DNA from: Onthophagus taurus
Taxonomy: Eukaryota; Arthropoda; Insecta; Coleoptera; Scarabaeidae
Assembly (NCBI RefSeq): GCF_036711975.1
Contig: NC_091971.1
Location: 13,523,501 to 13,587,500, forward strand
Reading direction: 5' to 3'
Length of the DNA: 64,000 bases
The position numbers were made by a program, and so were the translations under genes. This document shows, piece by piece, positions 33,940 to 46,859 of this stretch. The number at the start of each line of letters is the position of its first letter. Position 1 is the stretch's first letter. Below the pieces are notes generated by a model. It had not been told where the DNA came from. It saw only the letters and a program-made list of their open reading frames with translations, and searched no databases.

Positions 33940-33948
33940 TTTATATAT
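33940..33948 (-). promoter_or_regulatory. TATA box of the secreted protein gene
   Basis: The minus strand reads CATATATAAA about 60 bp upstream of the ATG at 33880, leaving room for a start site about 30 bp downstream and a short 5' leader. This is typical of insect cuticle-type genes. Confidence 0.65.
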
Positions 33949-33959
33949 GCAATTTTCGA

Positions 33960-35105
33960 TTTGTATAAGGAGGTTTGATCCAAAATGGGACGTTAACGAC
34001 CTCAATTTTTCGTTTTCTTCGACGAATTTATTAACAATACACGTAATATTACATTATTATTATTCGTTTAATAATTTTTAATAAACTTGTGGTGTTGAAT
34101 TTTTAATTAACTTATTTTATATGGTATTTCGGAGAATCCGTATGTTGAATCTGCACATTTTCCGGTGATTTATTACGTTACACAAGAGATTTGTTCAGTG
34201 GAACGTTTCGAAATGCAATTCCAATTTAGATTAGGGTTTTAAAACCATTCCCAATTTACTTTCTTCATGTTAGATTTATAAACTTGTATTTTTAGGTTAG
34301 TGATTTATTAATCAAGATTTATGATGTTATCTTTTTGTCTCATATTTTAGACGAAACCATTACAATTATTTGTTGTTCCAAAAATTGGTTACACCACGAA
34401 AGGAAGCGATAAGTAATGATTATAAATATTTTCATTTGATTGGTGGCCCATTTTGCTTTTTTTTTTTTTTGAAGAAACTTTCATCGTGAATGCAAACGTA
34501 AAACAAGCGTCGGATGCAAGTTCAATGAAATAACGTCGTAAATCTGCTATAAATATCGCGATTTTACGACCGACTAGTGAACAAAACGACCGCGAGCCGG
34601 GAAATTGCGAAAATATGCATCTCATAAAGTCACCTCGTTTCTATTCGGTTGACGTCAAATCAACAAAATTCAAAAAATTTATTTCAAAAAACTAAAAATA
34701 ACAAATAAATTTGTAATAAAATACTTTTATTACGTGATACTTCAATTAATATTTTAATATTAAATCGATATGTTTATCGAAATAACTTTTGGTGTAATAA
34801 ATACACATTAAAATTGCTATAAAATAAAATATACGGATAGTAATAAACCTATTATTTAGTACTCCACCATTCACAGGAATTAGTATCTCTTTTAGGTATT
34901 GGACACTGCAGATAATAATCAAGTTCAACCCCAATAGGACTTTTTTCATTGAATACAACTTTATTTATATCAGGTTTGCCATTAGCAACCTCATTGTAAC
35001 AATCCCAATACGATATATAAAATATCTTGTTGGAGTTTCGTCTAGTTTTCTTCTCTTTGCTTATAATTCATCATCACATTCATTACTAACAGAACTGTCG
35101 CTGTT
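33960..35105. other. Upstream region of the secreted protein gene
   Basis: No coding region is supported. A GC-richer island at about 34480-34660 contains ACAAAACGACCGCGA and a TTGACGTCAA palindrome and might be regulatory. The short minus-strand frames here have no recognisable product. Confidence 0.35.
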
Positions 35106-35109
35106 ATCA

Positions 35110-37500
35110 CTTTCGATTATTAATTAAAGTATCCTCTTTTTAATGCAACAAGCCGTTTTGAAAAATCGCTGTTAGTTTTTGAGAAATAAATTTTTGAAAT
35201 GATCGACAATTTTTCGAATTTTGCAATTTTCGTCAATTAAGGTTTAAAAATTCGTATAAAATCCGTTTCTTGGAATATGAGTATGAAAATTTCCCAAAGT
35301 GTTAATAAGAGTGTCCTCTTTCCAATGAACCAACCCGTTTTGAAAAATAGCTTTTAGTTTTTGAGAAAACGATATTTGAAATTTTTATAAAATTTTCGAT
35401 GTTACAATTTTTATCGATAACTTTCAAAATTCGCTATAAAATTCATTTCTTAAAGGATCCTTGTGGAAATATCACCAATTATTAATTAAAGTATCCTCTT
35501 TTTAATGCAACAAGCCGTTTTGAAAAATCGCTTTTAGTTTATGAGAAATAAGTTTTTGAAATGATCGACAATTTTTTGGAATTTTGCAATTTTCGCCGAT
35601 TAAGTTTTAAAAATTCGTATAAAATCCATTTCTTGGAATATAAGTATGAAAATTTCCCAAAGTGTTAATAAAAGTGTCCTCTTTCCAATGAACCAACAAG
35701 TTTTGAAAAATAACTTTTAGTTTTTGAGAAAACAATATTTGAAGTTTTGATAAAATTTTCGATGTTACAATTTTTATCGATAGCTTTCAAAATTCGCTAT
35801 AAAATTCATTTCTTAAAGGATCCTTGTGGAAATATGACCAATTATTAATTAAAGTATCCTCTTTTTAATGCAAACAGCCGTTTTGAAAAATCGCTTTTAG
35901 TTTTTGAGAAAACGATATTTGAAATTTTTATAAAATTTTCTATATTGCAATTTTTATCGATAACTTTCAAAATTCGTTATAAAATTAATTTCTTGAAGGA
36001 TCCTTGTGGAAATATCACCAATTATTAATTAAAGTATCCTCTTTATAATGCAACAAGCCGTTTTGAAAAATCGCTTTTAGTTTTTGAGAAATAAATTTTT
36101 GAAATGATCGACAATTTTTTGGAATTTTGCAATTTTCGCCAATTAAGATTTAAAAATTCGTATAAAATCCATTTCTTGGAATATGAGTTTGAAAATGCCC
36201 CAAAGTATTAATAAAAGTGTCTTCTTTCCAATTAACCAATCCGTTTTGAAAAATAACTTTTAGTTTTGAGAAAACAATATTTGAAGTTTTGATAAAATTT
36301 TCGATGTTACAATTTTTATCGATAGCTTTTAAAATTCGCTATAAAATTAATTTCTTGAAGGATCCTTGTGGAAATATCACCAATTATTAATTAAAGTATC
36401 CTCTTTTTAATGCAACCAGCCGTTTTGAAAAATCCCTTTTAGTTTTTGAGAAATAACTTTTTGAAATGATCAACAATTTTTTGGAATTTTGCAATTTTCG
36501 CCGATTAAGATTTAAAAATTCGTATAAAATCCATTTCTTGGAATATGAGTATGAAAATGTCCCAAAGTATTAAAAAAGTGTCTTCTTTCCAATTAACCAA
36601 TCCGTTTTGAAAAATAACTTTTAGTTTTTGAGAAAACAATATTTAAAGTTTTGATAAAATTTTCGATGTTACAATTTTTATCGGTAGCTTTCAAAATTCG
36701 CTATAAAATTTATTTCTCAAAGGATCCTTGTGGAAATATCACCAATTATTAATTAAAGTATTCTCTTTTTAATGCAAAAAGCCGTTTTGAAAAATCACTT
36801 TTAGTTCTTGAGAAATAAATTTTTGAAATGATCGACAATTTTTTCGAATTTTGCAATTTTCGCCGATTAAGTTTTAAAAATTCGTATAAAATTCATTTCT
36901 TGGAATATGAGTATGACAATTTCCGAAAGTATTAATAAAAGTGTTTTCTTTCCAATGAACCAACCCGTTTTGAAAAATAACTTTTAGTTTTTGAGAAAAC
37001 AATATTTGAAGTTTTGATAAAATTTTCGATGTTACAATTTTTATCGATAATTTTCAAAATTCGCTATAATGTTAATTTCTTGAAGGATCCTTGTGGAAAT
37101 ATCACCAATTATTAATTAAAGTATCCTCTTTTTAATGCAACAAGCCGTTTTGAAAAATCGCTTTTAGTTTTTGAGAAATAAATTTTTTAAATGATCGACA
37201 ATTTATTGGAATTTTGCAATTTTCGCCGATTAAGTTTTAAAAATTCGTATAAAATCCATTTCTTGGAATATAAGTATGAAAATTTCCCAAAGTGTTAATA
37301 AAAGTGTCCTCTTTCCAATAAACCAACACGTTTTGAAAAATAACTTTTAGTTTTTGAGAAAACAATATTTGAAGTTTTGATAAAATTTTCGATGTTGCAA
37401 TTTTCATCGATAATTTTCAAAATTCGCTATAAAATTAATTTCCTGAAGGATCCTTGTGGAAATGTCACCAATTATTAATTAAAGTATCCTCTTTTTAGAG
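35110..37500 (+). repeat. Tandem array 2, period about 363 bp (dimeric)
   Basis: CAATTATTAATTAAAGTATC recurs at 35476, 35839, 36019, 36381, 36743, 37107 and 37469. The spacing is 362-364 bp, except one step of 180 bp where a single half-unit was lost. The two halves differ: one has GAGAAATAAATTTTTGAAAT, the other GAGAAAACAATATTTGAAG, and they alternate. No coding potential. Confidence 0.92.
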
Positions 37501-37649
37501 TTGCTTCGTGAGTTAAATCAGCATCAAAAAAGTTCATTTTGTATCTGGGATCCCAATAAGTTGACATATCTTATCAACTTTCTTATTAATTTCATTTTTA
37601 CTCAAATATCGCAATAATGTGGAAATGCAGCAGAAGTTATAACCATAAT

Positions 37650-37720
37650 GGCCGGATAGATATGCGGATAACAGGATATCCGGCTGAAGAGGATGCCGAA
37701 TATCCGGTATCCGGCTTTTC
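37650..37720. repeat. ATCCGG-rich simple repeat
   Basis: Clustered GATATCCGGC, GAATATCCGG, TATCCGGC and GGATAAC motifs form a degenerate low-complexity tract just past array 2. Confidence 0.6.
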
Positions 37721-37918
37721 GCAAAATCACAGAATTGGAGTCAAGTTGTAGATTGAGTTTTAAAGCAGATTCTACAAACAGCGACTTTTATGATAAATTG
37801 ATAACTCACTGATGAGCAACTTTAAATTTATATTATAATTTTTCAAATTATTTGTCATACAGCACTTAACAGTTAGTCGCAAACTAAATGATAACAGTAA
37901 CTATAAGCAAAGTTGCAA

Positions 37919-38200
37919 TCAAACTGTGTGATTGGAAATGGTACTCTCTATTCCGAAATACCACTTAATATTTAATATTCGATCGATACCTAAAACCTGA
38001 TTGCCCTCGATGTAAGGTTGGTTATAGAAAATATAGAAAAGCACTTCTTTATAATGATTTTTACGAATTCTTACAAAGAATGGTTTATCAAGATATTTAT
38101 TAGTAGCACAGATCTCTAAACAAGAGGTGTTGATTGTTGTTGGATGTCTGACGATTATTTCCGAAGTAATTTTCTGCATGGAATCGTAATCCAAGCTCAA
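37919..38200 (-). other. Unassigned 93-codon open frame
   Basis: The sequence begins MSLDYDSMQKITSEIIVRHP. No signal peptide, no membrane segment and no known motif. It might be a relic, since the second unassigned frame (38614-38877) follows on the same strand, but there is no evidence linking them. Confidence 0.2.
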
Positions 38201-38385
38201 AATTGCACCATTACTTAAGGATTTTGAGATATTTGAGGTTATGTATTAGAAAAAAGGCTTTTCTTGGCTAGTTTTGAAGTTACGTGTGAGGCACATAATA
38301 TTATTTAGCTACTTACTTTAGGACTATCCTTACCTTTCAAAATGCGAATGTATGTATAGGTACATATACGTTGGGCGTCCAAGCT

Positions 38386-38436
38386 GGACGTCGCGCTTTT
38401 ATTTCCTAATGTAGAGAGAATAAAGGCGCGACGTCC
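38386..38436. repeat. Hairpin with GACGTCGCGC arms
   Basis: GGACGTCGCGCTTTTATT (38386-38403) is mirrored by AATAAAGGCGCGACGTCC (38419-38436), with one mismatch and a 15-bp loop. Each arm contains the GACGTC palindrome. Confidence 0.7.
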
Positions 38437-38613
38437 TGTCTGGAACACACACCCAATTGGGCAAAACTCTCCTCCCCGCATGATTTATTACTGTTTCATT
38501 TTAATTTATAATTCGCTTAAATCGTTAAAAAAAATGAAATAGACATAACTTTAAAAAATAGATAACGGAATCCGACACACGCAATTTTTGGACATATTTT
38601 GGTTATAAACGCG

Positions 38614-38877
38614 TTAAAAGATTACAACAAACTTTACCGCATTTTTTTTCATCGACCGGTTGGGAAGATATTGATCTCTAAAGTGAAGGGCCTTGACTTT
38701 TAGCACGAATAGTAGTTTCATAGTGTCGTGCGTAACAAAATTCATGAGAAAGTAAAACTCCAGTAAATTAAGCTCATAGAATGAATGAATGAACTTTTTA
38801 ATGTGTCTATCATTGTCTTTCTTTAAACTCTTTGACGACGTGACTGAGGACGTTTTTAAACGAAACGATAATAGCAC
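38614..38877 (-). other. Unassigned 87-codon open frame
   Basis: Begins MLLSFRLKTSSVTSSKSLKK. Basic and leucine-rich with no recognisable motif. Not supported as a gene. Confidence 0.2.
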
Positions 38878-38879
38878 TT

Positions 38880-40555
38880 TTTCTGATTAAAAATGTTTCA
38901 ACATAAAAGACTTTTATTGATTTAAAGCTCTCCCGCGACTATAACATAAAACAGAACTCGAAAACAGAGTTACATTGTAAATCAAAGTGAAATGTAAATG
39001 ACTTGTATTTGTAATAGTTGGCTAATATAAAACGTGGTTAAATAGGTAATGAAATTAAGATAGGGAATTAAGCCAACATGGATAAATAACTTGGAATATA
39101 TGGAATCGTTAACAATTTTAGAGGTTGTTGCAAAACCTACGATACTCTGTTGTAATAATTACTAGTTAGGAGTTTTTAAGACTTCTTATCCAAACATGTT
39201 TGCCATTAATTAATCCAGAGAAGTTACGAGAAGGAAACTTTTAGAATATTCAAGGATTAAGTGAATTAACTTTTAAAGTCTTATAAAGTTTTTTTACATT
39301 AATTGCATTTTCCACAACAATAAATTTTCCACCCAGAGCTTTCTGATTAATAATAGTCCAGTTTCATTTATTCATTCTATTCTTTATGTGGTATATTGTT
39401 ATACATATTATAAGTAGTTAAATGTTTGGTGTTGAAGATTCAGATCTGAAAATGACCCAAAGTTCTGAAGCAAGATCCTTCAACTTATGAAACAGGACCA
39501 ATAAAAAAAATCTATAAAACGAGTGGTATTAACTTATCTAAATGTTTATCAATAATTATCTTCAAAATGTTATCTAAAATTCTTGTATGGCCCAATGAAT
39601 ATTAAAAAACGCATTACTTTTTTTATTCCATTTCAAAAAGTTCGTTTCATTTAATGATACACTACTTATAACATTACCTAACGCAAATCAATGGTAATAC
39701 CTTTGTCAAACTAAAGCAGCTCTACAAACAAACGTATTATTACAGTTAACTAAGGGTTCTCCGATTTTATGCTAAAAGGAGGGATGAACGACAAGTCGGT
39801 TTAGATGTAAATGATAAACCTATATAGAAGTACATCTCAAGTCGGATAAAATATTTTGCTATACTCTATTATTTTTCAGGAATGCTTGATTACTTGATGT
39901 AACTTATTACTTATTTTGGTGTTTATGCTTTTTTGCTTTGGCAGCGTCGAAGTATAGAATTTTCCAAAATTAGTGAAAATATAATTACTCAAAATTATTT
40001 CGTAACTGAATACTGCCCGAAAAAGCAAGCACAAGTCTTGACAGTTTAAATATCTAGGTTATACTCAAAAGTATATGTAACCCCCTTTCCTTATCAAACC
40101 GATATTTTATATGGGTGAAATAAATTTGCAATACACCGAGGAATGAGAATAAATTTACTAATATGTGGTTCATCTTCAACTATGTTCTCAGAATAAGTTC
40201 TTCATCTTGTGTCCTAATTGCAATAAGACGTTCTTGAGTGTTACTGGATAACCTGTTTCTCGAGGCTGTGTTTCAATATTGGAAAATGTTTCTCATTGAA
40301 ATTCCTTCTGCAAATTCCGTTACAGAAACCTACCATTAGTAACATGTCAAATTGTTCGCTAAATGAATACTTTCCGACATTTTCGAAACAATCAGCAAAC
40401 CAAAAATAATTTTATTTACTAAGTTTATTTAAAAACGATAAAAGTAAAGAAGGTTGTAATTAATCATATCTTGCATAAGTCTTTATAATAGTAGTAAATG
40501 TTCAAAAATTAAATTTTAATTAAATTTCGTGTCCTGAAACGGTACTTTATTCGGA
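38880..40555. other. AT-rich sequence without recognisable features
   Basis: I see no coding frame, no tandem repeat and no transposon protein before array 3 begins. Confidence 0.4.
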
Positions 40556-40559
40556 AGTT

Positions 40560-43500
40560 TCAGCCGTAGTTTCAAATTACAGCACTTTTTTAATATTTAA
40601 AATTAAGTCATCTATCATTGGACGCTTTCTAAATGTTGTTACTCTAGTTATTAAATTATATTTTACTCAACGCAACCAAATAGGAACGCAAGAATTATTT
40701 TTTGTGCGTCAAATAATCTAATTTACTGTAAAAGGGTTTTCATGTCATCTTAATATCTTAATTACATTTTTAGATATGCTTTTTTAAAAATTGGTATTTA
40801 TAAATCTAAACAGCCATTAGTGGGTGATAAATTAAAAAATTTATATAATAATATCGAAATTTGTGCAAATAAAGAAATAATTTTCTATGTATGCAATATT
40901 CACAGTTCAATCAAAAAAATTGCAGCATTGAGATTTCTAGGAACGAAGAAATTATTTTTGACGTGTTGAAAGTAGATTAAATTTGCTATAAAATGTTTTT
41001 TAAATCATCTTGATATCCCAATTCATCTTTGAGATATAAATTTTTCAAATTTGATAATTTATAAAATTAACTCCTCTTTGCTGAATATGCAGAGTTGATT
41101 TCAAGAAATGATAACATTTCAAATTGAAGACATAAAGAAATGATTTTCTACATATGAAATGTGAATTAAATTTCCATTAAAATGGATTTTGTTTCATGCT
41201 TATATCTCAATTCGTTTTTAAGATACGATGATTTGAATTACTTTTTTATTATCTTAACCTTAATAACTATAGAGTTCAATTAAAAAAATTGCAGCATTGA
41301 GCTTTCTAGGAACGAACGAATTATTTTTGATGTATTGAAACTAGATTAAATTTACTACAAAATGTTTTTTAAATCATCTTGATATCCCAATTCATCTTTG
41401 AGATATAACTTTTTCAAATTTGATTATTTATAAAATTAACTTCTCTTCGTTGAATTTGCAGAGTTGGATTCAAGAAATGATAACATTTCAAAATGAGGAG
41501 ATAAAGAAATGATTTTCTACATATGAAATGTGAATTAAATTTCCATTAAAATGGATTTTGTTTCATGCTTATATCTCAATTCGTTTTTAAGATACGATGA
41601 TTTGAATTACTTTTTTATTATCTTAACCTCAATAACTACAGAGTTCAATTAAAAAAATTGCAGCATTGAGATTTTTAGGAACGAAGAAATTATTTTTGAT
41701 GTGTTGAAACTAGATTAAATTTACTACAAAATGCTTTTTAAATCATCTTGATATCCCAATTCATCTTTGAGATATAACTTTTTCAAATTTGATTATTTAT
41801 AACATTAATTTCTCTTCGCTGAATTTGCAGAGTTGGATTCAAGAAATGATAACATTTCAAATTGAAGATATAAAGAAATGATTTTCTACATATGAAATGT
41901 GGATTAAATTTCCTTTAAAATTGATTTTGTTTCATGCTTATATCTCAATTCGTTTTTAAGATACGATGATTTGAATTACTTTTTTATTATCTTAACCTCA
42001 ATAACTACAGAGTTTAATCAAAAAAATTGCAGCATTGAGATTTCTAGGAACGAAAGAATTATTTTTGATGTGTTGAAAGTGGCTTAAATTTGCTACAAAA
42101 TGTTTTTTAAATCATCTTGATATCGCAATTCATCTTTGACATATAACTTTTTCAAATTTGATTATTTATAACATTAATTTCTCTTCGCTTAATATGCAGA
42201 GTTGAATTCAAGAAATCATAACATTTCAAATTGACGATATAAAAAAACAATTTTCTACATATGAAATGTGAATTAAATTTGCATTAAAATGGATTTTGTT
42301 TTATGTTTATATCTCAATTCGTTTTTAAGATACGATGATTTGAATTACATTTTTATTATCTTAACCTCAATAACACAGAGTTTAATCAAAAAAATTGCAG
42401 CATTGAGATTTCTAGGAACGAAGAAATTATTTTTAATGTGTTAAAACTAGATTAAATTTACTACAAAATGTTTTTTAAATCATCTTGATATCCCAATTCA
42501 TCTTTGAGATACAGCTTTTTCAAATTTGATCATTTATAAAATTAACTTCTCTTCGTTGAATTTGCAAAGTTGGATTCAAGAAATGATAACATTTCAAATT
42601 GAAGACATAAAGAAATGATTTTCTACAGATGAAATGTGAATTAAATTTCCATTAAAATAGATTTTGTTTCATGTTTATATCTCAATTCGTTTTTAAGATA
42701 CGATGATTTGAATAACATTTTTATTATCTTAACCTCAATAACTACAGAGTTCAATCACAAAAATTGCAGCATTGAGATTTTTAGGAACGAAGAAATTATT
42801 TTTGATGTGTTGAAAGTAGACTAAATTTGCTATAAAATGTTTTTTAAATCATCTTGATATCCCAATTCATCTTTGAGATATAACTTTTTCAAATTTGATT
42901 ATTTATAACATTAATTTCTCTTCGCTGAATTTGCAGAGTTGGATTCAAGAAATGATAACATTTCAAATTGAAGATATAAAGAAATGATTTTCTACATATG
43001 AAATGTGGATTAAATTTCCTTTAAAATTGATTTTGTTTCATGTTTATATCTCAATTCGTTTTTAAGATACGATGATTTGAATTACATTTTTATTATCTTA
43101 CCTTCAATAACTACAGAGTCCAATTAAAAAAATTGCAGCATTGAGATTTCTAGGAACGAAGGAATTATTTTTGATGTGCTAATACTAGATTAAATTTACT
43201 ACAAAATGTTTTTTAAATCATCTAGATATCCCAATTCATCTTTGAGATGTAACTTTTTCAAATTTGGTAATTTATAAAATTAACTTCTCTTCGCTGAATT
43301 TGCAGAGTTGGATTCAAGAAATGATAACATTTCAAAATGAGGAGATAAAGAAATGATTTTCTACATATGAAATGTTAATTAAATTTCCATTAAAATGGAT
43401 TTTGTTTCATGCTTATATCTCAATTCGTTTTTAAGATACGATGATTTGAATTTCATTTTTATTATCTTAACCTCAATAACTACAGAGTTCAATTAAAAAA

Positions 43501-44640
43501 ATTGCAGCATTGAGATTTTTAGGAACGAAGAAATTATTTTTGATGTGCTGAAAGTAGACTAAATTTGCTATAAAATGTTTTTTAAATCATCTTGATATCC
43601 CAATTCATCTTTGACATATAACTTTTTCAAATTTGATTATTTATAAAATTTACTTCTCTTCGTTGAATATGCAGAGTTGGATTCAAGAAATGATAACATT
43701 TCAAATTGAAGATATAAAGAAATGATTTTCTACATATGAAATGTGAATGAAATTTGCATTAAAATGGATTTAGTTTCATGCTTATATCTCAATTCGTTTT
43801 TAAGATACGATGATTTGAATTACATTTTTATTATCTTAACCTCAATAACTACAGAGTCCAATTTAAAAAAATTGCAGCATTGAAATTTTTAGGAACGAAG
43901 AAATTATTTTTGATTTGTTGAATATAGATTAAATTTGCTATAAAATGCTTTTTAAATCATCTTGATATCCCAATTCATCTTTGAGATATAGCTTTTTCAA
44001 ATTTGATCATTTCTAAAATTAACTCCTCTTCGCTGAATTTGCAGAGTTGGATTCAAGAAATGATAACATTTCAAATTGAAGACATAAAGAAATGATTTTC
44101 TACATATGAAATGTGAATTAAATTTGCATTAAAATGGATTTAGTTTCATGCTTATATCTCAATTCGTTTTTAAGATACGATGATTTGAATTACATTTTTA
44201 TTATCTTAACCTCAATAACTACAGAGTCCAATTAAAAAAATTGCAGCATTGAGATTTCTAGGAACGAAGGAATTATTTTTAATGTGTTGAAACTAGATTA
44301 AATGTACTATAAAATGTTTTTTAAATCATCTTGATATCCCAATTCATCTTTGAGATATAAATTTTTCAAATTTGATAATTTATAAAATTAACTCCTCTTT
44401 GCTGAATATGCAGAGTTGATTTCAAGAAATCATAACATTCCAAATTGAAGACATAAAGAAATGATTTTCTACATATGAAATGTGAATTAAATTTCCACTA
44501 AAATGGATTTTGTTTCATGCTTATATCTCAATTCGTTTTTAAGATACGCTGATTTGAATTACATTTTTAATATCTTAACCTCAATAACTACAGAGTTCAA
44601 TCAAAAAATTGCAGCATTGAGATTTTTAGATAATTATTAG
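40560..44640 (+). repeat. Tandem array 3, period 369 bp (dimeric), about 11 units
   Basis: TTGCAGCATTGAG recurs with its GCAG at 40922, 41291, 41660, 42029, 42397, 42766, 43135, 43504, 43874, 44243 and 44611. The step is 368-370 bp throughout, far more regular than the other arrays. Each unit has two halves, recognised by ATATCCCAATTCATCTTTGA and ATATCTCAATTCGTTTTTAA. The low divergence suggests recent or ongoing homogenisation. It ends abruptly at GATTTTTAGATAATT. Confidence 0.95.
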
Positions 44641-44666
44641 TTTATCAGTGACATATAAAAAAATGT

Positions 44667-44693
44667 TGAGTGTAGACCACTAGACCATCTAAT
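44667..44693 (-). other. tRNA 5'-half-like fragment
   Basis: The minus strand reads AGATGGTCTAGTGGTCTACA, containing the A-box pattern TGGTCTAGTGG of tRNA-Glu/Asp/Gly. No B box or acceptor stem follows. It lies at the edge of array 3 and may be a coincidence or a tRNA-derived relic. Confidence 0.25.
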
Positions 44694-45162
44694 TAAGCTA
44701 TTTTCAATGTAAACGGATGAATTTAAAAGTTTTTTCTTTTCTCATTTTATCAAAATATTTCAGGTAGGTTCTAGGTAGTTTTTGAAATATAAAATAAAAA
44801 TAATTTAAGAAATTATTGATTATTAAGATTCAGGAATTCAGAATTTTTGAAGTGGTGAAATCTTGATTTAATCTTTTGAGAAGAAATCTTTTCAAAGTTC
44901 ATTCCAAAATAAAAATATGTTTATACGAATGTATTTTAATAAATTTTCAAAAATAACTATGAAAAACACCTACTAGATGTTACAAAACCCAAAATAAGTG
45001 ACGTTATTTTCTGTTGACGTTCAGTTGGCAGAATCGTTTTGACAAACGCGCGCGATGGTTGTTCGCCGTCCACTTCTTCTTACGCAAGTTGAAGTTTAGT
45101 TTAGAAACTCAAAGTTAACATAGACTCTCCATCTATAGTGTTTTTTTACTAACTATTTTTAG

Positions 45163-45329
45163 GAACACCAGCGCTCCCAACGGGAACAGTGGGAGATCAG
45201 ACAACTCGACCACGATCTGCTGCAACAGCGCCACTCGGAGCGAGAGCGCGAACGGGAGTTGCGCGAACTAGCAGCCGAACAGAAAATTCAACTGGCAGAT
45301 GACCAGGACGAGCTGAGCTTACAATCTGT
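45163..45329 (+). CDS. Internal exon of a host gene: charged coiled-coil segment
   Basis: The exon lies between acceptor CTATTTTTAG and donor GTAAGT, in phase 0 at its start and phase 2 at its end, and encodes 55 residues: EHQRSQREQWEIRQLDHDLL, QQRHSERERERELRELAAEQ, KIQLADDQDELSLQS. Heavy Glu/Arg/Gln content with regular leucines suggests a helical or coiled-coil segment. GC content is much higher than in its flanks, as expected of a conserved exon. It continues the reading frame of the exon ending at 33142 (YDAAVK joined to EHQRSQ). I cannot name the gene. A long-intron gene, possibly neuronal or cytoskeletal, is a guess. No further exon is recognised downstream. Confidence 0.65.
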
Positions 45330-46130
45330 GTAAGTGCCAGAAATAAAAAAGTTTTTTTCAAAGATTTTTATTTTATTGGTTTTGCTTCTTAAAAAGCGTT
45401 CTTAAAAGCTTGTAGCTTATTTAAAATTTAAATCCAATAATCTCTGGTTGAGCTTTTAATTTAAAACATAAAAGAATTTTGTGTGAAGAGGAAAAATGGG
45501 TTTCTGAACCAATTTATTTTTGTTTCCTTATAACGTTCCTCCTTATAACATTATCCACATAAATTGATTTCCAATTAATTACCTGCCATTGTTCGGAATT
45601 AATTCTCATCGAATCAGCTGTAAACGACACATTCCAAAAGCAATTAACTTATAACATTACCCTAATTAACCCAATTTAATAATAAATTGATTATCGATGC
45701 GAACAATTTTTTTTGTTCTAAAACTAAATGATTACATGATCATATCTGTTTATTAATTAACATGCTATACATACGTTTGTTGTATTAGTTGTAGGCCATC
45801 CACGTACTCCACTCTAATAATAATTAATATATGTTAATGGCATACCATCGCTTCGATTATTACGCCACATTTAGTCGGTTCGAACATGTCCGAAACGTGT
45901 ACATTAAGTCGATAATTCATGAATAGAAAATTATTTGATTTGTTCCTATTTTCTGTGACATTTCAAAAGACCGTTTCGTGTCGAAAAAAGTAATAAAGAA
46001 TAGAAATGACATCAAATTCAACAACGTGACATGATATATATAAAGTAAAAGAATGAAAAAAGGGGATGCCCTTTGTCGTGAAAGTCGGTAATTGCTAGGA
46101 AAAAGAGGTCTGAAACGGAGAAGGACTCTC
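45330..46130. other. Intronic sequence after the coiled-coil exon
   Basis: AT-rich, with no gene recognised. It leads into the triplicated module at 46.1 kb. Confidence 0.4.
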
Positions 46131-46859
46131 CCCATGGAGAATTTGAAACGAATTCGAGTTCGGTTAAGCAAAAATTTCTCATTACGTTTTACCACTTGAA
46201 GGACGGACTGACGTTTTTTGGGTGCTCTTCTCAGCACATTTTCTTGTTTTTTTTTTTTTTTATAAAATAATGTTCTATCGAAGATTGAGGTTAATTGGAA
46301 AATTTCTTAAAATAACATTGAGATTAAAAACAAATATAGTATAATCTCGACTTTAGATTAATATTATCTATTTAATACATTCGGGACTAGACTTTTCCGG
46401 GAGAATTTTCTCTTTTCAACCTTCAAGGACTTGGTGGTTATCTTTGAAAACATCACCGAATGTAAAACGGAGGCTATATTGCTTGAAAATAATGAAAAAA
46501 ATAACCACTCCGTTTTCGAAGACATCGGCCGCCCTGATCATCATGGACACCCTGTAGACGTTCATCTGCCAATTCATTATCATTTAGGTTGGGATGTTAT
46601 GGCGACTTCAAAATCGTCGTCCCACTTAGAAACAAGCAATAAGTAGTTTTTTAGTAGAAATATTTAGTGTTGTCTAAGTAGTAAGCAGTTTAGCCAACAG
46701 TATCTAGTTTTTTGCCAGGAGTATGTAATGTTTGGACATCATATTGGACTCGAATAAAACAAATGAAATGGAGGTATCAAGAAATAAGACAACTTTTATG
46801 ATAATGAAAGAAAACCTAACTAAAAACTAACACTGTTGTCCTCTTGTGGAAGTTCTTTT

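Noticed and set aside
40560..44640. CRISPR-like regular repeats
   Set aside because: The whole 369-bp unit is conserved with no spacer variation, and the organism is a eukaryote. This is a satellite.
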